DNA of 64,000 nt, taken from assembly GCF_900113285.1 (NCBI RefSeq), contig NZ_FOOT01000005.1, forward strand, positions 434,001 through 498,000, read 5' to 3'. Under the pieces are notes generated by a model. That model was not told the DNA's origin. It worked only from the letters and a program-made list of their open reading frames with translations, and made no database searches. Shown piece after piece: positions 51,775 to 59,447 of the stretch (position 1 is its first letter; each line of letters begins with the position of its first letter). This DNA comes from Pontibacter chinhatensis (GTDB lineage Bacteria > Bacteroidota > Bacteroidia > Cytophagales > Hymenobacteraceae). The translations under genes were made by a program, and so were the position numbers.

Positions 51775-52356
51775 ATGTACGAATTATTTTTTGAGGAATT
51801 TAACAAGAAGGTTCCGATCACGGCCGAAGAGCAGGAGCAGATAAAACATTACCTCACTCCCAAGAAGCTCCGCCGAAAGCAATACCTGCTGCAGGAAGGG
51901 GACGTGTGCAAGTTTATTGCCTTTGTAGAAAAAGGCGCGCTGCGGGCCTACTCCGTAGACGAGAACTTTACCGAGAACATCATCCAGTTTGGCCTGGAAG
52001 GGTGGACCATTTCCGACCTCTACAGTTTCCTGACGGAGGAGCCTGCCGTGTACAACATCGATGCCCTGGAGGACTCCGAGCTGGTGCTCATCAGCAAGTC
52101 GGCGCACGAAGAGATGCTGCAGACAATTCCTAAGTATGAAACTTACACCCGCCTGAACATTACGGGTGCTTACCTGGCCATGCAGCGCCGGATAACCACT
52201 ATTATCAGCTCCACCGCCGAGGAAAGATACCAGGATTTTATCAACCTCTACCCGCATATCGCGCAGCGCGTTCCCCAGCACATGATTGCCTCTTACATCG
52301 GCCTTACCCCCGAAACCCTGAGCCGCATCCGCAAAAAACTCTCCTCGGGCAAGTAG
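51775..52356 (+). CDS. Crp/Fnr family transcriptional regulator
   Basis: The 193-residue protein has the beta-roll sensor (about residues 20-115: LLQEGDVCKFIAFVEKGALR, FTENIIQFGLEGWTISDLYS), a dimer helix, and a short HTH with PQHMIASYIGLTPETLSRIR. The start ATG at 51775 is preceded by CGCTCC with no strong Shine-Dalgarno, as usual in the phylum. It heads a row with an NAD(P)-binding protein, YceI and DoxX, parallel to the cluster at 19.6-21.7 kb. The ligand is unknown. Confidence 0.9.
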   Translation: MYELFFEEFNKKVPITAEEQEQIKHYLTPKKLRRKQYLLQEGDVCKFIAFVEKGALRAYSVDENFTENIIQFGLEGWTISDLYSFLTEEPAVYNIDALEDSELVLISKSAHEEMLQTIPKYETYTRLNITGAYLAMQRRITTIISSTAEERYQDFINLYPHIAQRVPQHMIASYIGLTPETLSRIRKKLSSGK

Positions 52357-52370
52357 TTTTCCCATCCTCC

Positions 52371-52400
52371 AAACCCCTTGATTTAAATCAAGGGGTTTTC
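52371..52400. promoter_or_regulatory. Palindrome containing a perfect Fnr-type box; also a possible terminator
   Basis: The core TTGAT-TTAA-ATCAA (52377-52390) equals the classical Fnr consensus TTGAT-N4-ATCAA. It sits in a larger perfect palindrome flanked by AAACCCC and GGGGTTTT, which could also fold as a terminator hairpin for the Crp/Fnr gene ending at 52356. A -7 box TACCTTTG (52438-52445) lies 48 bases further on, upstream of the next gene at 52466. Confidence 0.55.
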
Positions 52401-52465
52401 TTGACAATACGCAATGCGGCAGGGCCTCCCATCGCCGTACCTTTGTATTGTTAAAAGTACAGCGC

Positions 52466-53023
52466 ATGATAACGAAGCAAACCATCACCATTGTAGGAGC
52501 CTCCGGAAGTATGGGCACAGCTATTTCCAGTAGCCTGTCGCGGGGAAACTACCGGTTGCTGCTTTGCGGGAGTGAACTTGCCGAAGTACAGAAAGTGGTA
52601 GATGCGGTAAAGTATAGCATCGCCGCAGCGGAGGTGGAGGCCCTGGACTGTACGCTGGACGCCTGCTGGGAAGCGGACATTATCGTTCTGGCGGTGCCTT
52701 TTGCGGAAATGCAGGAGGTGGCTGACCGGATACGAGAGGTGGTGAACCAGAAAGTGGTCATCAGCCTGGCCAACCCGCTGGATGACGCGACCGATACCCC
52801 GGCGACAGGGGTAGTGGCGGAGTTACAGAAACTGCTGCCTTATACCAAAGCGGTGCGTGTGTCTGCCAATCCTTTCACAGATGCCAAACCGAAAGAGGTC
52901 ATTATTGCCGGAGATGACGAGGAGGCGCTGGAAACGGTTTCCGAGCTGGTGAGCACGGCCGGTTTCCGACCGGTAGTGGCTGACGCCGGAGCACCAGATA
53001 CTGCTTCTGAACCGGAAGTATAA
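52466..53023 (+). CDS. NAD(P)-binding protein, F420-dependent reductase-like
   Basis: With the ATG at 52466 (20 bases after a -7 box) the 185-residue protein begins MITKQTITIVGASGSMGTAI, a Rossmann motif. It continues DIIVLAVPFAEMQEVADRIR and KVVISLANPLDD, typical for NADPH-dependent F420 reductases and related YrpG-like dinucleotide-binding proteins. The end GFRPVVADAGAPDTASEPEV is shorter than the usual 'DAG.L..A...E' tail, so the C-terminal helices may be lost. It lies in a row with Crp/Fnr, YceI and DoxX genes. Confidence 0.8.
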   Translation: MITKQTITIVGASGSMGTAISSSLSRGNYRLLLCGSELAEVQKVVDAVKYSIAAAEVEALDCTLDACWEADIIVLAVPFAEMQEVADRIREVVNQKVVISLANPLDDATDTPATGVVAELQKLLPYTKAVRVSANPFTDAKPKEVIIAGDDEEALETVSELVSTAGFRPVVADAGAPDTASEPEV

Positions 53024-53104
53024 GCTGGCCGGAGCATCCTTAACAAGTAATTCAACTAAAAATCAACACCATAATTTAATTCAACACACAATTTTAAACA
53101 TCTT

Positions 53105-53677
53105 ATGAAAAGAGCATTTTTAATTATTTTCGCTTTCATTTCGCTTTCAGCTTTTACCACCCTCAGCAGCGTTTGGACGAACGACGACGCCCACTCACAG
53201 CTTGGTTTTACTGTAACGCACCTGGGTATTTCCGACATCTCCGGAACGTTTGACGATTTCGATGTGAACATCACCGCCACAAAGCCTGATTTCAGCGACG
53301 CGCAGGTGGAACTGACAGCCAATACCGCTTCTATCAACACCCGAGTGGCAGACAGAGACAACCACCTGAAGAGCCCAGATTTCTTTGACGTGGAGAAATA
53401 CCCGACACTTACTTTCAAAAGCACTGGCGTGAAGAAAGCTGGCAAAAACGCTTACAAGCTTTCCGGTAACCTGACTATGAACGGCGTAACCAAGCCCGTA
53501 ACAATGGACATGGTATACAAAGGCTCTGTAGAGAACCCAATGAACAAGAAGCAGACAGCTGGTTTCCAGGTAACAGGCACTATCAAGCGCTCAGACTTTA
53601 ACCTGGGTAACGGCTTCCCGGCTCCAATGATTAGCGACGAAGTACGCATCAAGGCTGACGGCGAGTTTATCCAGTAA
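53105..53677 (+). CDS. YceI family periplasmic protein
   Basis: The 190-residue protein starts with a signal peptide (MKRAFLIIFAFISLSAFTTL) without lipobox. It then shows the YceI barrel: WTNDDAHSQLGFTVTHLGIS, DISGTFDDFDVNI, ANTASINTRVADRDNHLKSP, DFFDVEKYPTLTFKSTG, YKLSGNLTMNGVTKPV and FQVTGTIKRSDFNLGN. It would bind an isoprenoid lipid in the periplasm. The DoxX gene follows after 21 bases, so they form an operon. The second YceI of this window (21054) is lipid-anchored. Confidence 0.93.
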   Translation: MKRAFLIIFAFISLSAFTTLSSVWTNDDAHSQLGFTVTHLGISDISGTFDDFDVNITATKPDFSDAQVELTANTASINTRVADRDNHLKSPDFFDVEKYPTLTFKSTGVKKAGKNAYKLSGNLTMNGVTKPVTMDMVYKGSVENPMNKKQTAGFQVTGTIKRSDFNLGNGFPAPMISDEVRIKADGEFIQ

Positions 53678-53698
53678 TCCATACTTTAGGAACGTACT

Positions 53699-54139
53699 AT
53701 GAAGAGGCTTCTGAACGTATATCCGAGCGCGACTGGCATTGATGTGGCGCTGCTGATTACCAGGGTAGCGGTTGCCTTCCTGATGCTGGCGCACGGGCTG
53801 CCCAAAATGGAACAACTATTCGGAGACGGACCCATCCAGTTTCCGGCGGTGCTCGGCCTTAGTGCCGGCATCTCGCTTGCCCTGGCCGTTTTTGCCGAAG
53901 TAGTTTGTTCCGTACTTATCCTGGGAGGGCTGGGCACCAGATTGGCTGCTATTCCTTTGCTCATCACCATGCTGGTAGCGGCGTTTTATGTGCACCTGCC
54001 AGACCCCTTTGCTCAAAAAGAGCTGGCAATCATGTACCTGATTCCGTATGTGGTGCTATTGCTGATGGGCAGCGGAAGATACTCCCTCGATTACCTGATA
54101 CTGCAACCTTCCTATAAGCGAAGACTTTCGATGGAATAG
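53699..54139 (+). CDS. DoxX family membrane protein
   Basis: The 146-residue protein has four membrane helices (about residues 17-37, 55-75, 80-97 and 110-128). The DoxX pattern is ALLITRVAVAFLMLAHGLPK, then LALAVFAEVVCSVLILGGLG with TRLAAIPLLITML, and a C-terminal SGRYSLDYL. DoxX-like proteins act in quinone-linked sulfur or oxidant metabolism. Placement after YceI and a Crp/Fnr gene suggests redox control. Confidence 0.9.
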   Translation: MKRLLNVYPSATGIDVALLITRVAVAFLMLAHGLPKMEQLFGDGPIQFPAVLGLSAGISLALAVFAEVVCSVLILGGLGTRLAAIPLLITMLVAAFYVHLPDPFAQKELAIMYLIPYVVLLLMGSGRYSLDYLILQPSYKRRLSME

Positions 54140-54202
54140 TGCCCTAAGGGGTATACCGCTTGAAAGTATAAACTGAGAGAAGGTACCTTCTCACTGAGAT
54201 TA

Positions 54203-54247
54203 AAAGCAAGTTGCCCGACCTAATCAGGTCGGGCAACTTGCTTTTTG
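54203..54247. terminator. Strong terminator after DoxX
   Basis: AAGCAAGTTGCCCGACCT and AGGTCGGGCAACTTGCTT form an 18-bp perfect stem around AATC, followed by TTT. It ends the Crp-YceI-DoxX direction and perhaps also the convergent creatininase gene. Confidence 0.9.
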
Positions 54248-54276
54248 TGTATAGGCGCTTGCCTGAAATTATACTT

Positions 54277-55149
54277 TTAGGGACGTGCGTCGACCTTACT
54301 TACTCGGTCAAAGTACTCGCGCTGCAGTTCCAGCGTTTTGGTGTCTGCTTTCACGGCTTTCAGCGCCTTTACCAGCGTTTCCACCTTGTTATCAGTAATT
54401 AGCTTGCCTAATTCCTTCGAGGCTTTGGCACCCTCGCCGGCATAATGGTTCGGGTAGCTGGCGTACCACCAGATGCCGGTGTATAGGTTAGGCAGCGAGG
54501 CCATCCGCTTCTGGTCTTCCCCGGACTCGGTTGTAGCAAGGTTCTGCTTCACCAGGTCGGGGCGCAGGTAGAGCAGGGTGGAGGTCTCATTTTCGCCGGC
54601 ATGCATGTCGCCGGCCGCATCAGATTTACGCATCTTTCTTGCTTTTTCCGCAAATGCTTGGTCTTGGCCGGGGTCGAAGAAATACACAGCATAGTCGCGA
54701 CGCTTCTCCAACTGGGCCTGCACAAAGTAGCGCAGCAGCTGCGGGTTGCCGCCGTGGCCGTTCACGATAACAATCTTATCGAAGCCGTTCCGGGCAATTT
54801 CCTCCACAGTGGCCTCGAGCAGGTCCCAAACCACGCGGCTGGGCAGCGCGAAGGTGCCAGGTTGTTGCTTTGCTTCGTACACCTGCCCGTAAAAGTAGTC
54901 CGGGAAAACAACGGCATACTCCTGCTTGGCGGCCATGGCCGACCACTCCCGCACGTGAATCAAATCAGAACCAAGCGGGGCGTGCGGGCCATGCTTCTCC
55001 AGAATGCCAATAGGCAGGATGCAGGTGCGGTTAGATTTCTCCAGCGCCTTGGGCCAGTCATTGGCGGTGAGCTCGTCCCAACGGTACGGGATGCTCTGTG
55101 CCACGGCAGTAGTCGTAGCGAAGAGAAATAGAAGTAAAAGAAATCGCAT
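54277..55149 (-). CDS. Creatininase family amidohydrolase, secreted
   Basis: The 290-residue protein has a signal peptide (MRFLLLLFLFATTTAVAQS). The metal-ligand pattern of creatininases follows: ILEKHGPHAPLGSDLIHVRE (Glu, His, Asp, His), VNGHGGNPQLLRYF and AGENETSTLLYLRPDLV. Family members are creatinine amidohydrolases and related deformylases that act on cyclic amides. A signal peptide is less usual and suggests a periplasmic enzyme. It stands alone. Confidence 0.88.
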   Translation of the reverse strand: MRFLLLLFLFATTTAVAQSIPYRWDELTANDWPKALEKSNRTCILPIGILEKHGPHAPLGSDLIHVREWSAMAAKQEYAVVFPDYFYGQVYEAKQQPGTFALPSRVVWDLLEATVEEIARNGFDKIVIVNGHGGNPQLLRYFVQAQLEKRRDYAVYFFDPGQDQAFAEKARKMRKSDAAGDMHAGENETSTLLYLRPDLVKQNLATTESGEDQKRMASLPNLYTGIWWYASYPNHYAGEGAKASKELGKLITDNKVETLVKALKAVKADTKTLELQREYFDRVSKVDARP

Positions 55150-55337
55150 AGGTTAGAATAGGTTAAGGTGAGATTATACTTTGTGAATATAGTATTCTTG
55201 TGATTCAGTTGCAACGTTTCTTTGTCTGTTTAAATCTGAATATGTGCTGCTTGTCTTGGTCGCCTCCTGTTGTTTGCATGGGACTATCAGAAGAGCTGTA
55301 GACGAAGGCTGCCAGGGGCTGCTGGTTGCTGAACAGT

Positions 55338-55376
55338 ATAAAAAGCAACGGGCCCGACTTCGTAAAGCCGGACCCG
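55338..55376 (-). terminator. Terminator of SpmA/SpmB-type gene
   Basis: On the minus strand CGGGTCCGGCTT and AAGTCGGGCCCG pair with two G-U pairs around TACG and are followed by TTGCTTTTTAT. It lies about 30 bases after the stop at 55408. Confidence 0.75.
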
Positions 55377-55407
55377 ATGCTGAAAAGTATAAACACTTGC
55401 CTGAAGC

Positions 55408-56640
55408 TTAATGGAAGAACAGGTAGGCGATGAAGATGGCGGCAATCACGCCTGCCAGGTCGGCCAGCAGGCCGCACGTGAGCGCATACCTCGATTTACG
55501 GATTCCTACCGAGCCAAAGTATACAGCCAGGATATAGAAGGTAGTTTCGGTAGAGCCCTGGAACACGGAAGCCATGCGGCCCACAAAAGAATCGGCCCCG
55601 TAATTGGTCATGGCCTCCACCATCAGCCCGCGGGCGCCGCTACCGCTCAACGGTTTCATAAAGGCTACCGGCAGGGCAGGTACGAAGTCGGTATTCACAC
55701 CGGTCAGGCCGATGAGGTAAGCGATGCCATCCACCAGCATATCGAGCGCGCCGGAGGTCCGGAATACCCCAATAGCCACCAGTATCGCCACCAGGTACGG
55801 AATGATGGTAATCGCGACTGTAAACCCTTCCTTAGCTCCTTCGATAAAGGCCTCATATACATTTACTTTCCTGAAAAGGGCCAGCCCGATAAAGGAGATG
55901 ATGATGGAGAATAAAATCACGTTGCTGGCGACGGTGGAAATAACGCTTACCTGCTCCTGCGGGATAGTGGAGAAATAGTAAATCAGGGCCCCTATCAGCA
56001 CGAGCAGGGTGCCCAGGTAAGCCATGATAACCTTATCAAACAGGTTAATGCGCTGGTAAATAGCTACAGCAATCAGGCCAACCAGTGTAGCGAAGAAAGT
56101 GGCCAAAAGTATAGGGATGAATACATCGGAAGGGTCGGCGGCCCCCAGTTGTGCCCGGAACACCATGATGCTGATTGGGATGATGGTGAGGCCGGAGGTG
56201 TTGAGCACCAGGAACATGATTTGCGCGTTGGAGGCCCTTTCCTTTTCGGGGTTGAGCTCCTGCATCTCTTTCATTGCCTTCAGACCGAGGGGTGTGGCGG
56301 CATTATCCAGCCCCAGCATGTTGGCCGAGAAGTTCATCAGGATGGAGCCATATACGGGGTGGTTGTTGGGAATCTCCGGGAAGAGGCGGTGGAAGAAAGG
56401 GCCCACCAGCCGGGCCAGGATGGCCACCACGCCACCTTTCTCGCCCACTTTCATCAGCCCCAGCCAGAGCGTCATCACGCCCGTCAGGCCCAGGGAGATT
56501 TCGAAGCCCAGCTTAGCGTTGTCGAAGGTGCTGGCCACGAGCTTCTGGAAGATCTCGGTATCGTTAAAAAAGATGAGTTGAAACAGGGCAATTGCGAAGG
56601 CCACCAGGAAAAAGGTAGCCCAAAGGTAATTTAAAACCAT
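55408..56640 (-). CDS. SpmA/SpmB-type nucleoside recognition (Gate) membrane protein
   Basis: This 410-residue membrane protein joins two Gate domains, like SpmA and SpmB fused. The N-terminal half has KLGFEISLGLTGVMTLWLGL, SANMLGLDNAATPLGLKAMK and VLNTSGLTIIPISIMVFRAQ. The C-terminal half has GAKEGFTVAITIIPYLVAIL, FMKPLSGSGARGLMVEAMTN and STETTFYILAVYFGSVGIRK. This fused form is common in Bacteroidota. SpmA/B affect spore core dehydration in Bacillus; here the bacterium does not sporulate, so a transport role for small molecules is more likely. Confidence 0.92.
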   Translation of the reverse strand: MVLNYLWATFFLVAFAIALFQLIFFNDTEIFQKLVASTFDNAKLGFEISLGLTGVMTLWLGLMKVGEKGGVVAILARLVGPFFHRLFPEIPNNHPVYGSILMNFSANMLGLDNAATPLGLKAMKEMQELNPEKERASNAQIMFLVLNTSGLTIIPISIMVFRAQLGAADPSDVFIPILLATFFATLVGLIAVAIYQRINLFDKVIMAYLGTLLVLIGALIYYFSTIPQEQVSVISTVASNVILFSIIISFIGLALFRKVNVYEAFIEGAKEGFTVAITIIPYLVAILVAIGVFRTSGALDMLVDGIAYLIGLTGVNTDFVPALPVAFMKPLSGSGARGLMVEAMTNYGADSFVGRMASVFQGSTETTFYILAVYFGSVGIRKSRYALTCGLLADLAGVIAAIFIAYLFFH

Positions 56641-56696
56641 TGGCTAAAAGGTTGGATAGGTTCAAATTTAGCCTGTAAGATACAAAGCCGGTATAA

Positions 56697-56733
56697 GAAA
56701 AACCATTGGCCCTTTGGCAGAACCAATGGTTTT
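56697..56733. terminator. Terminator-like hairpin
   Basis: AAAACCATTGG and CCAATGGTTTT form an 11-bp stem around CCCTTTGGCAGAA. It lies about 100 bases beyond the stop of the minus-strand gene at 56835, and upstream of the SpmA/SpmB-type gene. Confidence 0.7.
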
Positions 56734-56834
56734 CCGGGAATATTTTGCCGGAAGTGGAGTGCGGCTAATACAGCCTGCGAACAAGGCAAAGCTGAAGTAT
56801 GGAGCCTGTGCTCTGTTACCTGAAGATGTACTTT

Positions 56835-57326
56835 CTACCAAAATTTCCACCACTTACTCTCAGGCTTTACATCATCAAAGCCAGCTGGCACTTCGCCATC
56901 ATACTTCATATGTTGTTCAACGGCGGCTTTTACATAAACAAACAAGTCATCTTCTTTGCCATTCATTATTCTTTTCATAACTCTTTGCACAGGCCAAATT
57001 GTCGTTCCATTAAGGGAGGTAATAGCAACATTTATTTCGCCCTGCGGGTCTTTGTCGTCTGTTTCCCATTTGGAACCGTTCGAGTTCTTGATGATAACTT
57101 CTCCTGTGTAGGCTCCAATGGCAAATATCTTACTCCCAAGGCCACTCGAAAGAAAGCTTCCCTTTTTGGGTTGCCCGTTTATGAGCTCCTTATCCAGAAA
57201 GCTTTCAATATGTCGAAGACTTTCTACAGAGTAGTCAAGCGGTTTGCCAAATGTCTTGAAAGTTCTTACAAGGAGATTTGATGATGACTTAATATCTTTT
57301 CTTAAAGAGGCCATGTATGATTCCAT
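56835..57326 (-). CDS. Hypothetical protein
   Basis: The 163-residue protein has no signal peptide or membrane helix. It begins MESYMASLRKDIKSSSNLLV (Met5 is a possible start) and has a helical first half, then FLSSGLGSKIFAIGAYTGEV then IIKNSNGSKWETDDKDPQGE and NVAITSLNGTTIWPVQRVMK, and ends KWWKFW. It is AT-rich relative to its neighbours. The opposite strand is also open over much of this region but reads less like a protein. I do not recognise the family; a small cytoplasmic or immunity-like role is possible but unsupported. Confidence 0.6.
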   Translation of the reverse strand: MESYMASLRKDIKSSSNLLVRTFKTFGKPLDYSVESLRHIESFLDKELINGQPKKGSFLSSGLGSKIFAIGAYTGEVIIKNSNGSKWETDDKDPQGEINVAITSLNGTTIWPVQRVMKRIMNGKEDDLFVYVKAAVEQHMKYDGEVPAGFDDVKPESKWWKFW

Positions 57327-57343
57327 TTACAGATTACAGCAGG

Positions 57344-58819
57344 CTACAGTACCAACCCGTGGAACAGCTCCGGCTTATCGACACTCAGATCGTACACAAA
57401 CCCGTTTACGATGGCGTAACGCAGCTTCCCTTTTTCATCGGAAAGTATAAAGTTGGCGTCGCCATTCAGGTTTAAGTCGTGGTTGACCTGGCGGGAGGTG
57501 CTTACCACGTTGAGCGGGAGTTCCAGCGGGTTTATACTTTCGGGCAGCTGCTCTACCTGCACCGTGGTATACCCTTTGGCCAGCAGGCTCTTGGCGCGGC
57601 GCGGCTTGAGGTCGGCTATACTTTTAAAAGGCTTGTCGTATACTTTGCCCGGCTCCAGGCGCAGCCCCGACGCGTCGATTTCCTCATACCCGTGGAAGAT
57701 GCTCATGTCGCCTACCTGCGCTACCGAACTGCGGTGGTAGAAGCCCTTGCCCACCGGGGCGTCTTCTTCGTCCCGGAAAACACCCACATCCAGCAGCACG
57801 TCGTGGCCGTTGCGGTGGAAACGCACGTTGCGCAACACCAGGTCGTAGAGGTTGCGTTCGTTCTGCGGGATTTTGTAGTAATCTTCAAGGGCGTAAGCGG
57901 AGTAGCCGTTTTCCGAAATCAGGTGCAGCGCCGAGAGAATGGAGGCAAAGTTGAGCCGGCGGATGTGCTGCTTCTCCGGGTCGTTGGGGTAGCCGCCCGA
58001 CTCGATAAGAATCACGCTGGTGCCCCATTTCTGGATGTTGTCACCAAAGGCCCGGGGCTCGAACTCATCAGAGTACTTGGCCACATGGCCCGGCACAAGC
58101 TGCTGCAGCGCCTCGTTCATCCCCACAATCGTGCGCATGGCCCGCTCGCGCACATGGTTGACGGTCTGGGCATGGTCGAAGGCGGGGGCCAGGAACGAGA
58201 TGGTGGCGGGCTTGGGACCGCTGCCAGCCGTGTAGTAGCGGCTCTGGTCGTGCAGGTTAAAGCCAAACTCCGGGTTGAGGCTGTCGCGCAGGGTTTTGAG
58301 CAGGCGGGCCTCCGGACTCTGCAGGCGCAGCGCGTCGCGGTTCAGGTCTATTTCTAAAGCGTTATGGCGCCGGTACTGCTCGGCCCCGTCGGGGTTAAGC
58401 ATCGGCACAAAGTATAAAGTGATGTTCTCGAGTAGCTGCTGGCGCAGCGGGTTCAGCGCGTCAGACTGCTGCAGAAAGTTGAACAGGTCAAACATCGCCA
58501 TGGTGGCTGTGGGTTCGTCGCCGTGCATCTGCGACCAGAGCATGACCTTGGTTTTGCCGCTGCCGGCCTTCACCAGGTAAATATCGCGCTGCTCCACCGA
58601 CTGGCCCGCCACCTGTACCTCGAACAGCGGGTTTTGGCGGAGCTGCTCCAGCAGCGGCACGATGTCCTGGTGCTTAAACCGGCGGTGTTGCAGGCTGGGC
58701 TCTATGTAAGTGGCGTGTTGGTCGAAGGCCTGCTGCGCCACCTGCATTGCGGATGGCGACTGGGCCTGAACGTGTAAAAAGCTCATGAGTAACAGGATGA
58801 GGGTAAAAGGTTTACGCAT
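57344..58819 (-). CDS. M14 family zinc carboxypeptidase, secreted
   Basis: The 491-residue protein has a signal peptide (MRKPFTLILLLMSFLHVQAQ). The M14 catalytic layout follows: zinc ligands H99 and E102 in SQMHGDEP, NPDGAEQYRRHNALEIDLNR with the substrate-binding Arg and Asn, third ligand H190 in GFNLHDQS, and the catalytic Glu E273 in VILIESGGYPND. A C-terminal domain of about 180 residues follows with LPESINPLELPLNV. It would cleave peptides or modified amino acids in the periplasm. It stands alone. Confidence 0.92.
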   Translation of the reverse strand: MRKPFTLILLLMSFLHVQAQSPSAMQVAQQAFDQHATYIEPSLQHRRFKHQDIVPLLEQLRQNPLFEVQVAGQSVEQRDIYLVKAGSGKTKVMLWSQMHGDEPTATMAMFDLFNFLQQSDALNPLRQQLLENITLYFVPMLNPDGAEQYRRHNALEIDLNRDALRLQSPEARLLKTLRDSLNPEFGFNLHDQSRYYTAGSGPKPATISFLAPAFDHAQTVNHVRERAMRTIVGMNEALQQLVPGHVAKYSDEFEPRAFGDNIQKWGTSVILIESGGYPNDPEKQHIRRLNFASILSALHLISENGYSAYALEDYYKIPQNERNLYDLVLRNVRFHRNGHDVLLDVGVFRDEEDAPVGKGFYHRSSVAQVGDMSIFHGYEEIDASGLRLEPGKVYDKPFKSIADLKPRRAKSLLAKGYTTVQVEQLPESINPLELPLNVVSTSRQVNHDLNLNGDANFILSDEKGKLRYAIVNGFVYDLSVDKPELFHGLVL

Positions 58820-58907
58820 CGGTGCACGGGTTTAGAGGTGGCACTGCTTCAGCTGGGTAAGTTATAAAGTATAGCGCTGGAATGAAATGGCTGTTTATAC
58901 TTTTTGC

Positions 58908-59202
58908 GTATTACCCCGGCCCTCCCCTAAAAACAGGGGAGGGGGTTTTGCAATACCGGGTCCAACCACCCCTAACCCCTCCTTGCCTAAGGCGGGGAGT
59001 CTGTCATTACATTGGCATAAGTTTAAGTTTCATAGCTTCTGTTCTTGTGCGGACAGGTCCCTACCTGTCCCTGCAAAGTATACACCCACCCCTGCCCCTC
59101 CGAGGAGGGGAATTATACTTGCCGCTTTCCCTGTCATCTCGAGCTGCGCGAGAGATCTAGCGGGAATTCTAAACAGATCTCTCCCGATGGTCGAGATGAC
59201 AG
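58908..59202. repeat. Repeat block R2, first part (families B and A)
   Basis: This segment is collinear with 43365-43655: CGGCCCTCCCCTAAAAACAG, CGGGTCCAACCACCCCTAAC, CCTCCTTGCCTAAGGCGGGG, AGTTTCATAGCT, GGACAGGTCCCTACCTGTCC, CCCCTCCGAGGAGGGGAATT, and a family A palindrome at 59132-59202 (TGTCATCTCGAGCTG to GTCGAGATGACA). The gap 58820-59686 holds no supported gene. Confidence 0.75.
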
Positions 59203-59447
59203 CAGTGGCAGAAGCTATCGAATGATACCCAGCCTTTGGGTTGAGCGCCTTGTAGATTTCTGGTGCCCGCTAAGGGCATTGCGACCGAAGGGTAGCAAAG
59301 GAAATGTACACCGCGCGATGCCCGAAGGCGAGCCCTCTCGGGCTTGAGAGCTCCAAAGCTAGAAATGCAACATGAGCTTATGTAAGTCTGGAGGATGAAC
59401 CGAAGCTAGCAAGGATAGCTTGGTTCGTGTGAAAGGAAGCGGAGGCT
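59203..59447 (+). ncRNA. Copy 3 of the structured element (E3)
   Basis: This is homologous to E1 and E2. The central hairpin AGCCC-TCTC-GGGCT (59331-59344) equals E2, and the 3' hairpin is AAGCTA (59403-59408) with TAGCTT (59416-59421). Segments CCCAGCCTTTGGGTTGAGCG, GCGATGCCCGAAGGCGAGCC and TCTCGGGCTTGAGAGCTCCA are identical in E2 and E3, while E1 is more divergent. No promoter is evident. Confidence 0.45.

Noticed and set aside
51582..51794. Plus-strand 70-codon frame before the second Crp/Fnr gene
   Set aside because: It starts in a family B repeat and overlaps the real start of the regulator in another frame.
56799..57281. Plus-strand 160-codon frame opposite the hypothetical gene at 56835
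   Set aside because: Its peptide is Phe/Leu/Lys-rich without domain character; the minus-strand frame has a more natural composition, and a terminator-like hairpin lies downstream.
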